Below, one piece after another: positions 63,930-64,000 of a stretch of 64,000 bases of DNA. Made by a program: the position numbers and the translations under genes. Numbering within the stretch: position 1 is the stretch's first letter; each line of letters begins with the position of its first letter. The stretch is taken from the NCBI GenBank assembly GCA_902615995.1, contig CACMRF010000002.1:1-64000 (forward strand). The letters run 5' to 3'. The notes beneath the pieces were generated by a model. It saw only the letters and a list, made by a program, of their open reading frames with translations. It was not told the origin of the DNA and made no database searches. The DNA comes from an uncultured SAR116 cluster alpha proteobacterium (GTDB lineage: Bacteria > Pseudomonadota > Alphaproteobacteria > Puniceispirillales > Marisalimonadaceae).

Positions 63930-64000
63930 ATGATAGATAAAAAAATCATTAAAAATATTCATCAAAACATAGCAGTTACCGTTGAAAATTTACTTTTAGA
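63930..64000 (+). CDS. Start of an unidentified gene (cut by window end)
   Basis: An ATG at 63930 opens a frame running to the window edge, reading MIDKKIIKNIHQNIAVTVEN at the start. Too short to identify. It would be divergent from the kinase gene with a 33-bp gap, which fits the compact layout elsewhere. It could be chance. Confidence 0.4.
   Translation, partial: MIDKKIIKNIHQNIAVTVENLLL

Noticed and set aside
1-64000. tRNA, rRNA, CRISPR array, insertion sequence or prophage
   Set aside because: No gap is large enough for most of these, and no transposase, integrase, phage structural gene or regularly spaced repeat was seen.

Overview
The window is AT-rich, densely packed chromosomal DNA with many 4-17 bp gene overlaps and no gene-free stretch over about 200 bases. 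Gene order and families point to a marine, streamlined alphaproteobacterium of the SAR11/HIMB59-like kind. Supporting evidence: rpsF-rpsR-rplI-dnaB-alr-mlaE, fabD-fabG-acpP-fabF-mltG-gmk, rsmA-pdxA-surA-lptG-lptF-pepA-ndk, purN/purM-DUF2066-AI-2E-hda-rnd, EipB-rpmG-rnr-topA-plsY-pyrC'-pyrB-ruvX-gatCAB, and a 42-residue aa3-oxidase subunit IV-like protein. I cannot fix the genus. I saw no rRNA, tRNA, CRISPR array, insertion sequence or prophage.

Left part (1-35270): housekeeping. It holds phospholipid transport (mla), ribosomal proteins, replicative helicase, fatty acid synthesis, peptidoglycan-processing MltG, nucleotide and PLP biosynthesis, LPS export (lptFG, with lptD absent from its usual place), purine and pyrimidine genes, RNase R, topoisomerase I, PlsY and the GatCAB amidotransferase. 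The PyrC homologue has lost its metal-binding signature.

Middle part (35271-50480): metabolism and transport. It holds a DMT-type permease, an aldo/keto reductase, a ketopantoate-reductase-like protein, an aspartate dehydrogenase-like protein, a gamma-glutamyltransferase-family enzyme, and a tctC-tctB-tctA tripartite transporter with a hairpin terminator between tctC and tctBA. A TPP riboswitch controls thiM-thiE. A beta-lactamase-fold hydrolase is coupled to a stand-alone cyclic-nucleotide-binding protein. A phytanoyl-CoA dioxygenase-like protein, glucokinase and a glutathione transferase follow.

Right part (50481-64000): accessory. It opens with an acidic, internally repetitive protein and two small unknown proteins, then a DsbA-family protein, SelO and a RecB-type nuclease with two CxxC pairs. 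From 55362 there is the most unusual block: a MORN-repeat lipoprotein ending in a caspase (C14) domain with an EF-hand-like loop; a 962-residue, three-module FtsK/EssC-like ATPase with a lipoyl-like N-terminus; a 95-residue WXG100-like protein; a protein with two C-terminal membrane helices; and a protein ending in an acyl-carrier-protein-like domain without the serine. I read 57731-63490 as a type VII secretion-like operon in a diderm bacterium, possibly working with the caspase lipoprotein. A strong promoter is placed so that the ATPase mRNA would be leaderless.
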